Below are positions 1-8,011 of a DNA stretch of 16,033 bases, one piece after another. The stretch's first letter is position 1. The number at the start of each line of letters is the position of its first letter. The stretch is taken from the NCBI GenBank assembly GCA_903858055.1, contig CAIOHM010000182.1, positions 1-16,033 of the forward strand. Reading direction: 5' to 3'. Source of the stretch: an uncultured delta proteobacterium (GTDB lineage Bacteria; Myxococcota_A; Polyangia; Polyangiales; Polyangiaceae). The translations under genes and the position numbers were made by a program. The notes under the pieces are model-generated. The model was not told where the DNA came from. It made no database searches and saw only the letters and a program-made list of their open reading frames with translations.

Positions 1-910
1 CGAGGTCGGGCCCGGCGAGGACGAAGCTGCGGCCCGCACCGGCGACGAGGCTCAACTCGCCAGCCCACGCAGGCGCCGAGCTCGCGGTCGCGAGGACATC
101 GAGCGTCGAGCGATCGTCGGCGAGCGACGGGAGCGCCCACGCTTCGAGCCCCAGCGAGAGGAGGCGAGGTGCGCCGCGGCCCGTATCGCCCGTGAGCACG
201 TCGTACGACACGGCACCGGCGACGAGGATCTGCGAGCCCCACTTGGCGTCGAACACGGACGCACGCTTGCGCAGGCGCGTGCCGAGGTCGACCGCGGCGC
301 GTAGTGGTCCGTTCACGTAGTCGGCGGTGGCGGTGAGCTGGCCCATGACGCGGCGCTCGGAGGCGAAGGCGCTCGCCATCCCCGTGGGGAGCGTGAGCCC
401 GCCCGTGAGCGCGAAGCCGAAGCCCTGGCCGACCGTGCCCTCGCTCGGCGTGCGAGGTCGCTCGAGGGCGGCCCACCGGAGCTGGGTGCGCACGTCGCCG
501 AGGCCCGTCTCGCGAAGGGCGGGGCCTGCGTTCGCGCCTGCGAGCCCCGGCCCCGCGGCGTCGACGACCGAGTCGACCGCCACGCCCGCCTCGAGCCCGG
601 CCCCGAGGCCCATGGCAAAGAGCCAGCTCGCGGTCATCTGTCGGTCGACGAGTTCGAGGCGCTCGCCGGTCGCGCTCGTCGTCGGGACGAGGACGGCGAT
701 GGGGTTGCGCACGAAGGAAGCCTGAAAGCCGAACCCTGCGTCCCAGGCCGAGAGCACGTCCGACGTGCCCACCGAGGCGAAGGGGCTCGCTCCTGGCGCC
801 GCGAGGAGCGTGTCGAGCTTGGTGCAGCTCGGGTCACCTTCGCAGCGCGCGAAGGCTTTCGGTGCGGCGAGGAAGGCGAGCGCCGCGAGGGCGAGGGGAA
901 CGCGCTTCAT
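1..910 (-). CDS. Exported, probable outer-membrane beta-barrel protein (3' end outside window)
   Basis: An open minus-strand frame runs from an ATG at 910 to the window edge without a stop (303 codons); in-frame positions were checked at 613, 346 and 55. It begins with a clear Sec signal peptide: Lys2-Arg3, a hydrophobic Leu/Ala core and an Ala19-Phe20-Ala21 cleavage site, followed by a short Cys-containing segment (Cys23, Cys29). The rest alternates polar and hydrophobic residues with many Gly, Ala, Thr and Ser, as in beta-barrel or OmpA-like surface proteins of Myxococcota. In that phylum, proteins with such an N-terminus often continue into Ca-binding repeats and an OmpA domain, but that part would lie outside the window. 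It is divergent from the DUF885 gene, with 79 bases between the starts. No strong Shine-Dalgarno is visible. The coding call is good; the barrel assignment is an inference from composition. Confidence 0.68.
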   Translation of the reverse strand, partial: MKRVPLALAALAFLAAPKAFARCEGDPSCTKLDTLLAAPGASPFASVGTSDVLSAWDAGFGFQASFVRNPIAVLVPTTSATGERLELVDRQMTASWLFAMGLGAGLEAGVAVDSVVDAAGPGLAGANAGPALRETGLGDVRTQLRWAALERPRTPSEGTVGQGFGFALTGGLTLPTGMASAFASERRVMGQLTATADYVNGPLRAAVDLGTRLRKRASVFDAKWGSQILVAGAVSYDVLTGDTGRGAPRLLSLGLEAWALPSLADDRSTLDVLATASSAPAWAGELSLVAGAGRSFVLAGPDL

Positions 911-989
911 GAGGGCCGCTCATAGCCCAGCGTCGGGCCGAGCGGGCGACGAACGTGCACGGCGGCCGCGGTTGGCGTATGCGGGCCGC

Positions 990-2729
990 ATGCGTTCGCG
1001 AATCGGCGTTTGGGCGGGTGTCATGGTCCTGGGCTTGGCGACGATCGGCTGCCGCAAACGCGTGGCGGCCGCGCGCGACCCTGCGCTCGCGGCCGTGGCC
1101 GTGCAGACGAGCCCGGCCGGTCGCCTCGGCGAGCGCTACCTCTCGAACCTCCTGCGCTGGTCGCCGGAGACCGCATCGGCGCTCGGTCTGCACGCGCACG
1201 ACGACCGCCTCGACGAGCGCCGCGAAGGGGAAGTGCGCGCGATCCTCGACGAGGAGAAAGTGTTCCTCGCGGAGGTGCGCGCCGTCGAGTCCTCGGTCGA
1301 TCCGCGCAGCTCGGACGGCGTCGATTTGGCGATGCTCGCGGGAGCCCTCGAAGCCGACGTGCTCGTGCGCGAGAAGCTCGCTCCTCACCGCCGCATGCCC
1401 GACAGCTACTGCGAGCCTCTCGGCACGCTCTTTCGCATGGCGACGAACGAATACGGGACGCCGGTCGCCCGCGCGCGCGCCATGCACGCAAGGCTCGCAC
1501 GGGTGCCAGCCCTGCTCGAAGAGGCGCGCACCACGCTCGTGAACCCGCCGCCCTCGTGGACGCGCATCGCCATCGGCAAGAGCCGGTCCGCCGCCGAAAT
1601 GTTCGACACCCTCCGCGCCTTTCTGGACGAAGCCCTGCCGGGTGAGCGTGTGCAGAATGCAAAGGCGATCGGCGACGCACGCGCGGCCTATGCCGCGTAC
1701 GCAGCGTGGCTCGAGAGCGACCTCTTGCCGCGATCGAAGGGCGAGTTTGCGGCGGGCAGCGCGCTCTTCGAAGGACTGCTGCGGGCCAACTACGCGCTCG
1801 ACGACACGCCCGCGGACCTCGAGGCGCTCGGGCTGCGCGTGATGCGCGAAACCGAGGAGGCGATGGGCGAGGTCGCCAAGCGCATCGACCCGAAGGCCAA
1901 GAACGCGTCCGAGGTCCTCGCCGCGATCAAGGGCGAACACCCGAGCGCGGCGGATCTCGTGCCGGCCTACCGCCGCGAGGTCGAGCGCGCCCGCGCGTTC
2001 CTCGTCGCGCGCGACGTGGTCACGTTCCCGCCAGGCGACGATCTGGTGGTCGAGGAGACGCCGCCTTTTCTTCGCGCGACGACGCAGGCCTCGTACGATC
2101 AGGCGCCGCCGTTCGATGCCACGACGCGCGGCTTCTTCTTCGTGACGCCGGTGGACCCGACCTGGAACGCGGAGCAGCAAGAGGAGTGGCTCCGCGAGAG
2201 CGACTTCGGTGACGTCGTCGATACGGCGGTGCACGAGGCGTACCCCGGTCACCACCTGCAGCTCTCGATCGCGCGCCGCCACCCTTCGCTCGTGCGCAAG
2301 GCGATCGGGCCTTCGATCTTCTCCGAAGGGTGGGCTCTCTACTCCGAGGAGCTGATGTCCGAGCTCGGGTACTACGCGCCGCGCGAGCGCATGATGCAGC
2401 TCGAGTGGACCCTCGTGCGCGCGGCGCGCATCGTGCTCGACGTGGGCCTTCACACGCGGGGCATGAGCCTCCAAGACGCCGAGAACTTCCTCGTCGAACG
2501 CGTTCACCTCGAGCGCGCGCTCGCGGCGAGCGAGGTGCGCCGCTACAGCGAGAACCCGACGCAGTCGCTCTCGTACCTCGTGGGTCGCGAGCAAATCCGC
2601 GCGCTCCGGGAGCGCACGCGCCGGCTCGAGGGCACGAGCTTCTCGCTCAAGGCGTTCCATGACCGCCTGCTGCGCGAGGGAACCGTGGCCCCGAAGCTCA
2701 TCGAGCGCGCCTGGTTCGGCGGTCACTGA
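990..2729 (+). CDS. DUF885 family lipoprotein, putative zinc metallopeptidase
   Basis: This 579-residue protein starts at ATG 990, the start that gives a proper lipoprotein signal: Arg2/Arg4, a hydrophobic stretch and a lipobox-like end at Gly20-Cys21. Upstream in-frame starts would only add an Arg/Ala-rich nonsense extension. The C-terminal half carries the DUF885 (PF05960) hallmark HEAYPGHH at residues 415-422, an HExxPGHH-type putative metal site, followed by EGWALYSEE from residue 446, which supplies the downstream Glu typical of such folds. Length matches the family (about 550-620). Members are thought to be secreted or lipid-anchored peptidases, but substrates are largely unknown, so activity is inferred. 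It lies 33 bases upstream of proS on the same strand, with no visible terminator between them. No good Shine-Dalgarno precedes the start. Confidence 0.88.
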   Translation: MRSRIGVWAGVMVLGLATIGCRKRVAAARDPALAAVAVQTSPAGRLGERYLSNLLRWSPETASALGLHAHDDRLDERREGEVRAILDEEKVFLAEVRAVESSVDPRSSDGVDLAMLAGALEADVLVREKLAPHRRMPDSYCEPLGTLFRMATNEYGTPVARARAMHARLARVPALLEEARTTLVNPPPSWTRIAIGKSRSAAEMFDTLRAFLDEALPGERVQNAKAIGDARAAYAAYAAWLESDLLPRSKGEFAAGSALFEGLLRANYALDDTPADLEALGLRVMRETEEAMGEVAKRIDPKAKNASEVLAAIKGEHPSAADLVPAYRREVERARAFLVARDVVTFPPGDDLVVEETPPFLRATTQASYDQAPPFDATTRGFFFVTPVDPTWNAEQQEEWLRESDFGDVVDTAVHEAYPGHHLQLSIARRHPSLVRKAIGPSIFSEGWALYSEELMSELGYYAPRERMMQLEWTLVRAARIVLDVGLHTRGMSLQDAENFLVERVHLERALAASEVRRYSENPTQSLSYLVGREQIRALRERTRRLEGTSFSLKAFHDRLLREGTVAPKLIERAWFGGH

Positions 2730-2762
2730 CCGGTAGCCGCGCTCGGGCGTTTCGGGTAGCGG

Positions 2763-4484
2763 ATGCCCATGCGTTTCTCTCGCGCCCTCCTCCCGACCCT
2801 GAAGGAAGCTCCCACCGACGCGCACAACGTGTCGACGGCCCTCTTGCTCCGCGCCGGCTACGTACGCCGCGTGGGCGCGGGGATCTACGAGTACTTGCCG
2901 CTCGGGCTCAAGGTGCTCCGCCGCGTCGAGAGCATCGTCCGCGAGGAGATGGACCGCGCGGGCGCCCTCGAGATCCTCATGCCCGCGATCTTGCCGAAGG
3001 AGCTCTTCGAAGAGACCGGCCGCTGGGAGCGCTTCGGCGACACGCTGTTCCGCATGAAGGACCGCAAGGGCGGCGACTACCACCTCGGCCCCACGCACGA
3101 AGAGGTCGTCACCGACATCGCGCGCCGCGAGATCCGCAGCTACCGCGACCTGCCGAAGAACCTGTACCAAGTGCAGGCAAAGTACCGCGACGAGCCTCGA
3201 GCGCGCGGCGGTCTCCTCCGCTGCCGCGAGTTCGTGATGAAAGACGCCTACTCGTTCGACGCCGACGAGACGGGGGCGCGCGAGAGCTACGAGACCATGC
3301 GCGTGGCTTACCGCCGCATCTTCGACCGCATGGGCCTCAACTACCGCATGGTCCAGGCGGATTCCGGCGCCATGGGCGGCTCCACGAGCGCCGAGTTCCA
3401 GGTCCTCGCGGACTCGGGTGAAGACGCGATCGTCGCCTGCACCAGCTGCGAGTACGCAGCGAATGTCGAGGTCGCCGAGACCCGCGAGGCCGCGCGCGCC
3501 GAGGGAGGGAGCGGCAAGCGCGAGAAGGTGCTCACGCCGAAGGTCGGCTCGATCGAAGACGTCGCGAAGTTCCTGAAGCTGCCGAAGGAGCGCTTCCTGA
3601 AGTCGATCGTCGTGCGCGGCGCTGAGGGCCCCGTGCTCGTCGTCGTCCGCGGCGACCACGAGATCAACGAGATCGCCGTCGCGAAGCTCGTCGGCACGCA
3701 AGAGTGCGAGCTCGCGAGCGAAGACGAGGTGAAGAAGGCCACGGGCGCCGCCGTTGGGTTCGCGGGTCCCGTTGGTTTTGCTGGAAAAATCCTCGTGGAT
3801 TTTGACGCGGCCGCCGTTGTTGACGGCGTGACCGGCGCCAACGAGACCGACCACCACCTCGTGGGCGTGACCTTCGGGAAGGACTTCGAAGGCCAGGTCG
3901 TGCGCGTCCGCAAGGTCGGCGTGGGCGACGCGTGCCCGAAGTGCAGCGGGACCCTTGCGGAGTACAAGGGCATCGAGGCCGGCCACATCTTCATCCTCGG
4001 TACCCACTACTCGGCCAAGATGAACGCCTCGTTCCTCGACCGCGACGGCGTGCAGAAGACCCTCGTGATGGGCTGCTACGGCATCGGCGTCTCGCGCCTC
4101 GTCGCCGCGACGATCGAACAGCACAACGACGCGTCGGGCATCGTGTGGCCCTTCTCGCTCGCGCCCTACCACGTGCACCTCTGCACCCTCGGTGTCGACG
4201 AAGCGGTCATGCAAGCCGCGCAGAAGCTCCACGACGACTTGCAGGCCGCAGGTATCGAGGTCCTCTGGGACGACCGCGACGAGCGCCCCGGCGTGAAGTT
4301 CAAGGACGCCGACCTCGTGGGCTGCCCGCTCCGCGTGACGCTCGGAGGCAAGAGCTGGGCCGAGGGCGTGGCCGAGGTCAAGGCCCGCACCGAGGCGGAC
4401 CCGAAGAAGGCCGAGAAGGTCCCCGTCGCGTCGCTGCTCGACGAAATCCTCGCTTGGGCAAAGAAGCAACGCGCGGCGCACTGA
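2763..4484 (+). CDS. proS: Prolyl-tRNA synthetase, bacterial type with INS editing domain
   Basis: Class II aminoacyl-tRNA synthetase of 573 residues that charges tRNA-Pro in the cytoplasm. The catalytic core comes first, with motif 2 around YRDE at 141-144 and the conserved CREF...KDAYSF stretch after it. An editing insertion (INS, YbaK-like) follows at about 225-405, including the GDHE-x-N signature and the Lys of an LKSIVV segment, which corresponds by memory to the editing Lys279 of E. coli ProRS. Motif 3 is GCYGIGVSR at 437-445, and an anticodon-binding domain fills about 475-573. Two CxxC pairs (Cys226/229 and Cys391/394) flank the INS domain and could bind zinc. The start is ATG 2763 or ATG 2769, two codons later; the sequence does not decide. 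Alphaproteobacterial ProRS usually lacks INS and is about 440 residues, so this gene fits a non-alpha host. Confidence 0.97.
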   Translation: MPMRFSRALLPTLKEAPTDAHNVSTALLLRAGYVRRVGAGIYEYLPLGLKVLRRVESIVREEMDRAGALEILMPAILPKELFEETGRWERFGDTLFRMKDRKGGDYHLGPTHEEVVTDIARREIRSYRDLPKNLYQVQAKYRDEPRARGGLLRCREFVMKDAYSFDADETGARESYETMRVAYRRIFDRMGLNYRMVQADSGAMGGSTSAEFQVLADSGEDAIVACTSCEYAANVEVAETREAARAEGGSGKREKVLTPKVGSIEDVAKFLKLPKERFLKSIVVRGAEGPVLVVVRGDHEINEIAVAKLVGTQECELASEDEVKKATGAAVGFAGPVGFAGKILVDFDAAAVVDGVTGANETDHHLVGVTFGKDFEGQVVRVRKVGVGDACPKCSGTLAEYKGIEAGHIFILGTHYSAKMNASFLDRDGVQKTLVMGCYGIGVSRLVAATIEQHNDASGIVWPFSLAPYHVHLCTLGVDEAVMQAAQKLHDDLQAAGIEVLWDDRDERPGVKFKDADLVGCPLRVTLGGKSWAEGVAEVKARTEADPKKAEKVPVASLLDEILAWAKKQRAAH

Positions 4485-4545
4485 GCCGGTGCAGCGCGCA
4501 GGAATCCTCTGATAGCTTTCTCTTCGACGCGGAGAACCTCGACGG

Positions 4546-5421
4546 ATGCCCGATAACAACGTTCCAATCTACGAAGCCGAAGGCGAGAAGCGTGACCTGA
4601 GCGTCATGCCGATCGCTGCGCGTCGCGCCCTCATGATCGCCGGTGAAATCCTCACGGCAGAGGGCTGGAAGAGCCTCACGCTCGGCGATCGCCGCACCGT
4701 CGTGATGGAGGGGGCGAAGCCGTCGATCGACCGGGCGAAGATCCAAGACATCACCCACAAGGCGAACCCGCCCTCCGACTGGGGTGACGCGGTCACCGAC
4801 CCGCCCGCGGAAGAGGCGCCCGCCGACCTCCTCGAGAAGCTTGGCGCCGATCGCCCCCTCGAGGCCGCCAAGTGGGCCGCGCTCCGCCCGCTCGACCGCT
4901 TCGCGTTCATGCTCGTCGCGAACGAAGGACCCGAAGATCGCCTCGCGCGCTTCTACGACGGCCTCTTTCGTCGTCAGGAGTCCGCGCGCCCTGCGGCTCC
5001 CGCCTCGAGCGGCCACTTCCGCATGGTGTCGACCCACCGCGCCGTGGCCTCGGCGCGCGTGCAAATGCGCGTCGAGTCGCTCGCGCTCTTCCTCGGCGGC
5101 GACACGACGCCCGAGCAGATGTTCGCCATGGCGCGCATCGCGGGCATCCAAGCGGGCAAGCACGCCTCGCAGTTCTTGCCGCTCTGCTACCCGTCGCCGA
5201 TCACGAAGGTCGAGGTCATCTGCCAAGCGGACTACGCGAGCGGGAGCATCCTCATCAAGGCCACGGTCGACGCGGTCGAAAAGAGCGGCGTCGACACGGA
5301 GGCGCTCGTGGCGGCCTCGGTCGCGGCCCTGACGATCGTGGACTTTGCCAAGCACACCGATCGCGGCGTCGCGGTCACCGACGTGCAGCTCGTCGAAGAG
5401 AAGGACGTCGACGCCTCCTGA
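4546..5421 (+). CDS. Two-domain protein: nitrate reductase-associated-like N-terminus fused to a degenerate MoaC-like domain
   Basis: A 291-residue protein with GGAG 11 bases before ATG 4546. Residues about 160-285 align without gaps to E. coli MoaC from its Arg37 onward (constant offset 138): the ARIAGIQAGK segment (196-205), LPLC (211-214), TEAL and VAALTI are all kept. MoaC makes cyclic pyranopterin monophosphate for molybdenum cofactor. Glu252, Asp266 and Lys269 match the active-site Glu114, Asp128 and Lys131. However, the Lys51 position is Pro189, the His77 position is Tyr215, and the MVDVS strand is shortened and altered (MVSTH). Canonical catalysis is therefore doubtful. Residues 18-145 hold two Trp-x-x-Leu...Arg repeats (Trp41, Trp110) with a PPSDW segment between them, a pattern I recognise from nitrate reductase-associated proteins (PF09655); this is from memory and less certain. 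It lies 61 bases after proS. Confidence 0.82.
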   Translation: MPDNNVPIYEAEGEKRDLSVMPIAARRALMIAGEILTAEGWKSLTLGDRRTVVMEGAKPSIDRAKIQDITHKANPPSDWGDAVTDPPAEEAPADLLEKLGADRPLEAAKWAALRPLDRFAFMLVANEGPEDRLARFYDGLFRRQESARPAAPASSGHFRMVSTHRAVASARVQMRVESLALFLGGDTTPEQMFAMARIAGIQAGKHASQFLPLCYPSPITKVEVICQADYASGSILIKATVDAVEKSGVDTEALVAASVAALTIVDFAKHTDRGVAVTDVQLVEEKDVDAS

Positions 5422-5435
5422 GGCCGTCGGCGCTC

Positions 5436-5457
5436 TCGCGCGTCTTCGCTCGCGCGA
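5436..5457 (+). terminator. Short GC hairpin after the MoaC-like gene
   Basis: TCGCGCG (5436-5442) and CGCGCGA (5451-5457) form a 7-bp stem with an 8-base loop, 14 bases after the stop codon at 5421. There is no T-run after it, so if it stops transcription it would be weak or Rho-assisted. Such hairpins also arise by chance in GC-rich DNA. Confidence 0.22.
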
Positions 5458-5499
5458 ACACATTGAGCATGGCTTCCATACCCTGCTAAGCCCGCAGCC

Positions 5500-6228
5500 A
5501 TGCCTCGCGTGTTCCACTTGCCGGACCCACCCGCGAACCCGGTGCGTTCGCCCGAGGTGTGGATCCCAGGCGAATCGCGGTTCACGCTGCCCGGCCTCCC
5601 AGGTGAACCCGCGCTCGACGCGGCGATGCGCTTGCCGCGCGAGGCCTCGCGTGGGGTCGTGCTTTGCCACCCCCATCCGCTCTACGGCGGCACGATGCAC
5701 TCGGCCGTCATCCTCGCGATCGCGAAGGTGATCGCGGAGAAGGCGCCGGAGACCACGGCGACGCTGCGCTTCAACTACCGCGGCGTGCCCGAGAGCCAGG
5801 GCAGCTACGGCAAGGGGCTCGCCGAGGTGAACGACGTGCGCGCGGCCATCCGCGAGCTTCGCGCGAACCTCGGACAGCAGGCGCCCATCACGCTCGTGGG
5901 GTTCTCCTTCGGCACGTGGGTCGGCCTGCGCGGCGCGGCGGAGGAGGGAGGCATCGAGCGCGTCGCCCTCATCGCTCCGGCGGTGCGCATTTTCACCTTC
6001 GTGCGCGAAGACGCCGCGCGTTTCCGCGGGCGCATCGCGATGTTCCTCGGGACGGAAGACGACTTCTGCAGCGTCGAAGAAGCGCAGGGCCTCGCCGGCG
6101 ATCTTGGCGCCACGCTCGAGCTCTTCGAGGGCTTCGAGCACTACTTCTTGAAGGGCCGTCGCCGTCTCGCCGACAGCGTCGTGGCCTTTGCGGTCCCCGA
6201 GCTCTCTTCACCAAACGCGAGCGAGTAA
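5500..6228 (+). CDS. Alpha/beta hydrolase (dienelactone hydrolase-like, small serine hydrolase)
   Basis: A 242-residue single-domain alpha/beta hydrolase with no signal peptide, hence probably cytoplasmic. The HPHPLYGG-T-M-H-S segment (about 57-67) is the oxyanion-region signature of this small-hydrolase subgroup. The nucleophile elbow is GFSFG at 134-138 with Ser136. The acid is in GTEDDF (Asp187 or Asp188) and the base is His214 in FEHYF, so the catalytic triad looks complete and in order. Family members are annotated as CocE/NonD-type or DLH-type hydrolases without known substrates, and nothing here specifies one. The stop at 6228 lies 6 bases before the next start, so it is very likely cotranscribed and perhaps translationally coupled with the PLP enzyme. 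The start ATG 5500 follows a weak purine-poor leader. Confidence 0.88.
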   Translation: MPRVFHLPDPPANPVRSPEVWIPGESRFTLPGLPGEPALDAAMRLPREASRGVVLCHPHPLYGGTMHSAVILAIAKVIAEKAPETTATLRFNYRGVPESQGSYGKGLAEVNDVRAAIRELRANLGQQAPITLVGFSFGTWVGLRGAAEEGGIERVALIAPAVRIFTFVREDAARFRGRIAMFLGTEDDFCSVEEAQGLAGDLGATLELFEGFEHYFLKGRRRLADSVVAFAVPELSSPNASE

Positions 6229-6234
6229 CGCGAC

Positions 6235-7425
6235 ATGCCCACGAAGCGCCCGGCCCCGAGCTCCACGTCGATCGTCCAAGAAGGGCGCCCGCGCTTCGTC
6301 CCCGGCGACGGTGTGCCGGTGCCCATCGTTCAAACTTCGACCTTCGTGTTCCGCGACACCACGGAGCTCGTCTCGTTCTTCGAAGGGACCCACGCCGACG
6401 AGCATCGCGGCGAGTACGGACGCTACGGCAACCCCACCGTGAACGCGCTGGAGGGCCGCCTCGCGTCGCTCGAGGGGGCCGACGAGGCGCTGAGCTTCTC
6501 GAGTGGCATGGCGGCCATGACGACGACGATCCTCGCGCTCGTGAAGGCCGGGCAGCACGTCGTGCTCTTCCGTGACGGGTACCGCAAGACCCGCGATTTC
6601 GTGACCAAGACCCTCGGGCGCTTCGGGGTCGCCTCCACGGTGGTCGAGCCTGGAAATCTCCACGAGCTCGCGGCGGCGATGCGCCCGGAGACACGCCTCG
6701 TGATCGGCGAGGCCCCGACGAACCCGTACCTGCGCTGTGCGGACTTGGAGGCCGTCGCGCGCGTGGTGAAGCAGACGCGCGGCGCGAAGCTCATCGTCGA
6801 CGCCACGCTCGCATCACCGCTCGGGTTTCGGCCGCTCGAGCACGGTGCGGACCTTTCGGTGCAGAGTGCAACGAAGTACCTCGCGGGTCACCACGACGTG
6901 CTCGGTGGATCGGTCGCGGGAGCCCGCGATCTCGTCTCGCTCGTGCGCGAGCTTCGTGGGGCGACCGGCGCCATGCTCGACCCGCACGCCGCGTTCCTCA
7001 TCGCGCGCGGCCTCGACACGCTCTCTCTGCGCATGCAGCGCCACAACGCGACCGGCATCGCCCTCGCGCGCGCCCTCGAAGGGCACCCCGCCGTCGCGCG
7101 CGTGCACCACCCGAGCCTCGTGAGTCACCCGGATCACGGGACCGCCGAGCGCCTCTTCCATGGCACCGGCGGCGTCGTGAGCTTCGTTTCGAAGGCGGGT
7201 CTCGCGGGGGCTCGTGAGGTCTGCGATCGCGTGAAGATTGCACGCATCGGACCGAGCTTCGGCGGTCCGCAGACGCTCATCGAGCCGGTCGCCCTCATGA
7301 GCTACTTCGAGCAGGGGCCCGAGGGGCGTGCAGCGCTTGGTATCGAAGAGGGGCTCGTGCGCGTGGCGTGTGGCCTCGAAGAGACTCAAGACGTCGTCGA
7401 CGACGTCCTCGCTGCGCTCGCGTGA
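6235..7425 (+). CDS. Cys/Met metabolism PLP-dependent enzyme (cystathionine gamma-synthase-like)
   Basis: A 396-residue fold-type I PLP enzyme of the trans-sulfuration group. Landmarks in order are YGRYGNPT (61-68), which supplies the phosphate-binding Tyr/Arg seen as YSRxGNPT in the family; SSGMAA (89-94); a GYRKT segment matching the Tyr that stacks on the PLP ring; VDATLASP (the usual DNTF/ATP segment has Asn instead of the second-position Ala here); and SATKYLAGH with the Schiff-base Lys214. The length is normal. The family includes cystathionine gamma-synthase, beta/gamma-lyases and O-acyl-homoserine sulfhydrylases, and the sequence alone does not separate these; synthase or lyase activity on a sulfur amino acid is the family-level expectation. 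It forms a likely two-gene unit with the hydrolase upstream and converges on def with only 18 bases between the stops. Confidence 0.9.
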   Translation: MPTKRPAPSSTSIVQEGRPRFVPGDGVPVPIVQTSTFVFRDTTELVSFFEGTHADEHRGEYGRYGNPTVNALEGRLASLEGADEALSFSSGMAAMTTTILALVKAGQHVVLFRDGYRKTRDFVTKTLGRFGVASTVVEPGNLHELAAAMRPETRLVIGEAPTNPYLRCADLEAVARVVKQTRGAKLIVDATLASPLGFRPLEHGADLSVQSATKYLAGHHDVLGGSVAGARDLVSLVRELRGATGAMLDPHAAFLIARGLDTLSLRMQRHNATGIALARALEGHPAVARVHHPSLVSHPDHGTAERLFHGTGGVVSFVSKAGLAGAREVCDRVKIARIGPSFGGPQTLIEPVALMSYFEQGPEGRAALGIEEGLVRVACGLEETQDVVDDVLAALA

Positions 7426-7443
7426 GGCCGAGCCCTTTCGCGC

Positions 7444-7944
7444 TCAGCTGGCGTTGGTCGTCATTTTGCGGTGGAGCACGCGCTTTCGCAGCGGCCCGAG
7501 CCGGTCAATCATGAGCTTGCCGTCGAGGTGGTCGTTCTCGTGCTGCACGGCGACCGCGAGGAGATCTTCGGCTTCGAGCTCGAACGGCTGACCGTCGAGA
7601 CCGAGGGCTCGGACCTTCACCCACGACGCGCGGTCGATGCTCTCGGTGGCGCCAGGGAAGGAGAGGCAGCCTTCCTTCCACTCGAGCTTGCCCTTCTTTT
7701 CGACGATCTCGGGGTTGATGAAGACCTTGAGATCGCTTGGCTCTCCCTCGTCCGCGATGTCGATGACGAAGATGCGCACCGCCTCGCCGATTTGAGTCGC
7801 CGCGAGGCCGACGCCGGGCGCCGCGTACATGGTCTCGGCCATGTCGGCCACGAGCTTCTTCACGTCGTCGGTGATGGCCTCGACGGGCTTGCCGGCCTCG
7901 CGCAGACGCGGGTCGGGGTAGTGGAGGATGGTCCGGATCGCCAT
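7444..7944 (-). CDS. def: Peptide deformylase
   Basis: A 166-residue metalloenzyme that removes the formyl group from the N-terminal Met of new proteins. All three motifs are present: motif 1 GVGLAATQIG (44-53), motif 2 EGCLS (91-95) with metal ligand Cys93, and motif 3 QHENDHLDG (134-142) with metal ligands His135 and His139 and catalytic Glu136. Motif 2 continues as Phe-Pro rather than the common Val-Pro. The start is ATG 7944, preceded on its strand by AAGAAGG about 5 bases upstream. The gene sits downstream of ribD in the same direction (67 bases away) and converges with the PLP enzyme. In many bacteria def pairs with fmt; here no fmt is seen. Confidence 0.97.
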   Translation of the reverse strand: MAIRTILHYPDPRLREAGKPVEAITDDVKKLVADMAETMYAAPGVGLAATQIGEAVRIFVIDIADEGEPSDLKVFINPEIVEKKGKLEWKEGCLSFPGATESIDRASWVKVRALGLDGQPFELEAEDLLAVAVQHENDHLDGKLMIDRLGPLRKRVLHRKMTTNAS

Positions 7945-7952
7945 GGGCCCTT

Positions 7953-7980
7953 CTTGCGTTCTCCTGGCCCGGAACGCAAG
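7953..7980 (-). promoter_or_regulatory. Perfect 9-bp inverted repeat just upstream of the def ribosome-binding site
   Basis: CTTGCGTTC (7953-7961) and GAACGCAAG (7972-7980) pair perfectly around a 10-base loop. In the minus-strand transcript the stem ends only 8 bases before the def ATG, directly against its Shine-Dalgarno, and begins about 30 bases after the ribD stop. There is no U-tract on either strand. It could mark the end of the ribD message, a processing site, or a structure affecting def translation. Confidence 0.4.
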
Positions 7981-8011
7981 GCTTTGCGCGCGCGCATACG
8001 TGGCGTGCGCG

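Noticed and set aside
834..4559. A 1241-codon open frame on the minus strand opposite the DUF885 gene and proS
   Set aside because: It is antisense to two clearly recognised genes, has a His/Arg/Glu/Ala-rich composition without any domain, and results from GC-rich codon structure removing stops in that frame.
4378..6141. A 587-codon minus-strand open frame
   Set aside because: Antisense to the MoaC-like and hydrolase genes; composition is the low-information Arg/His/Asp pattern of a mirror frame.
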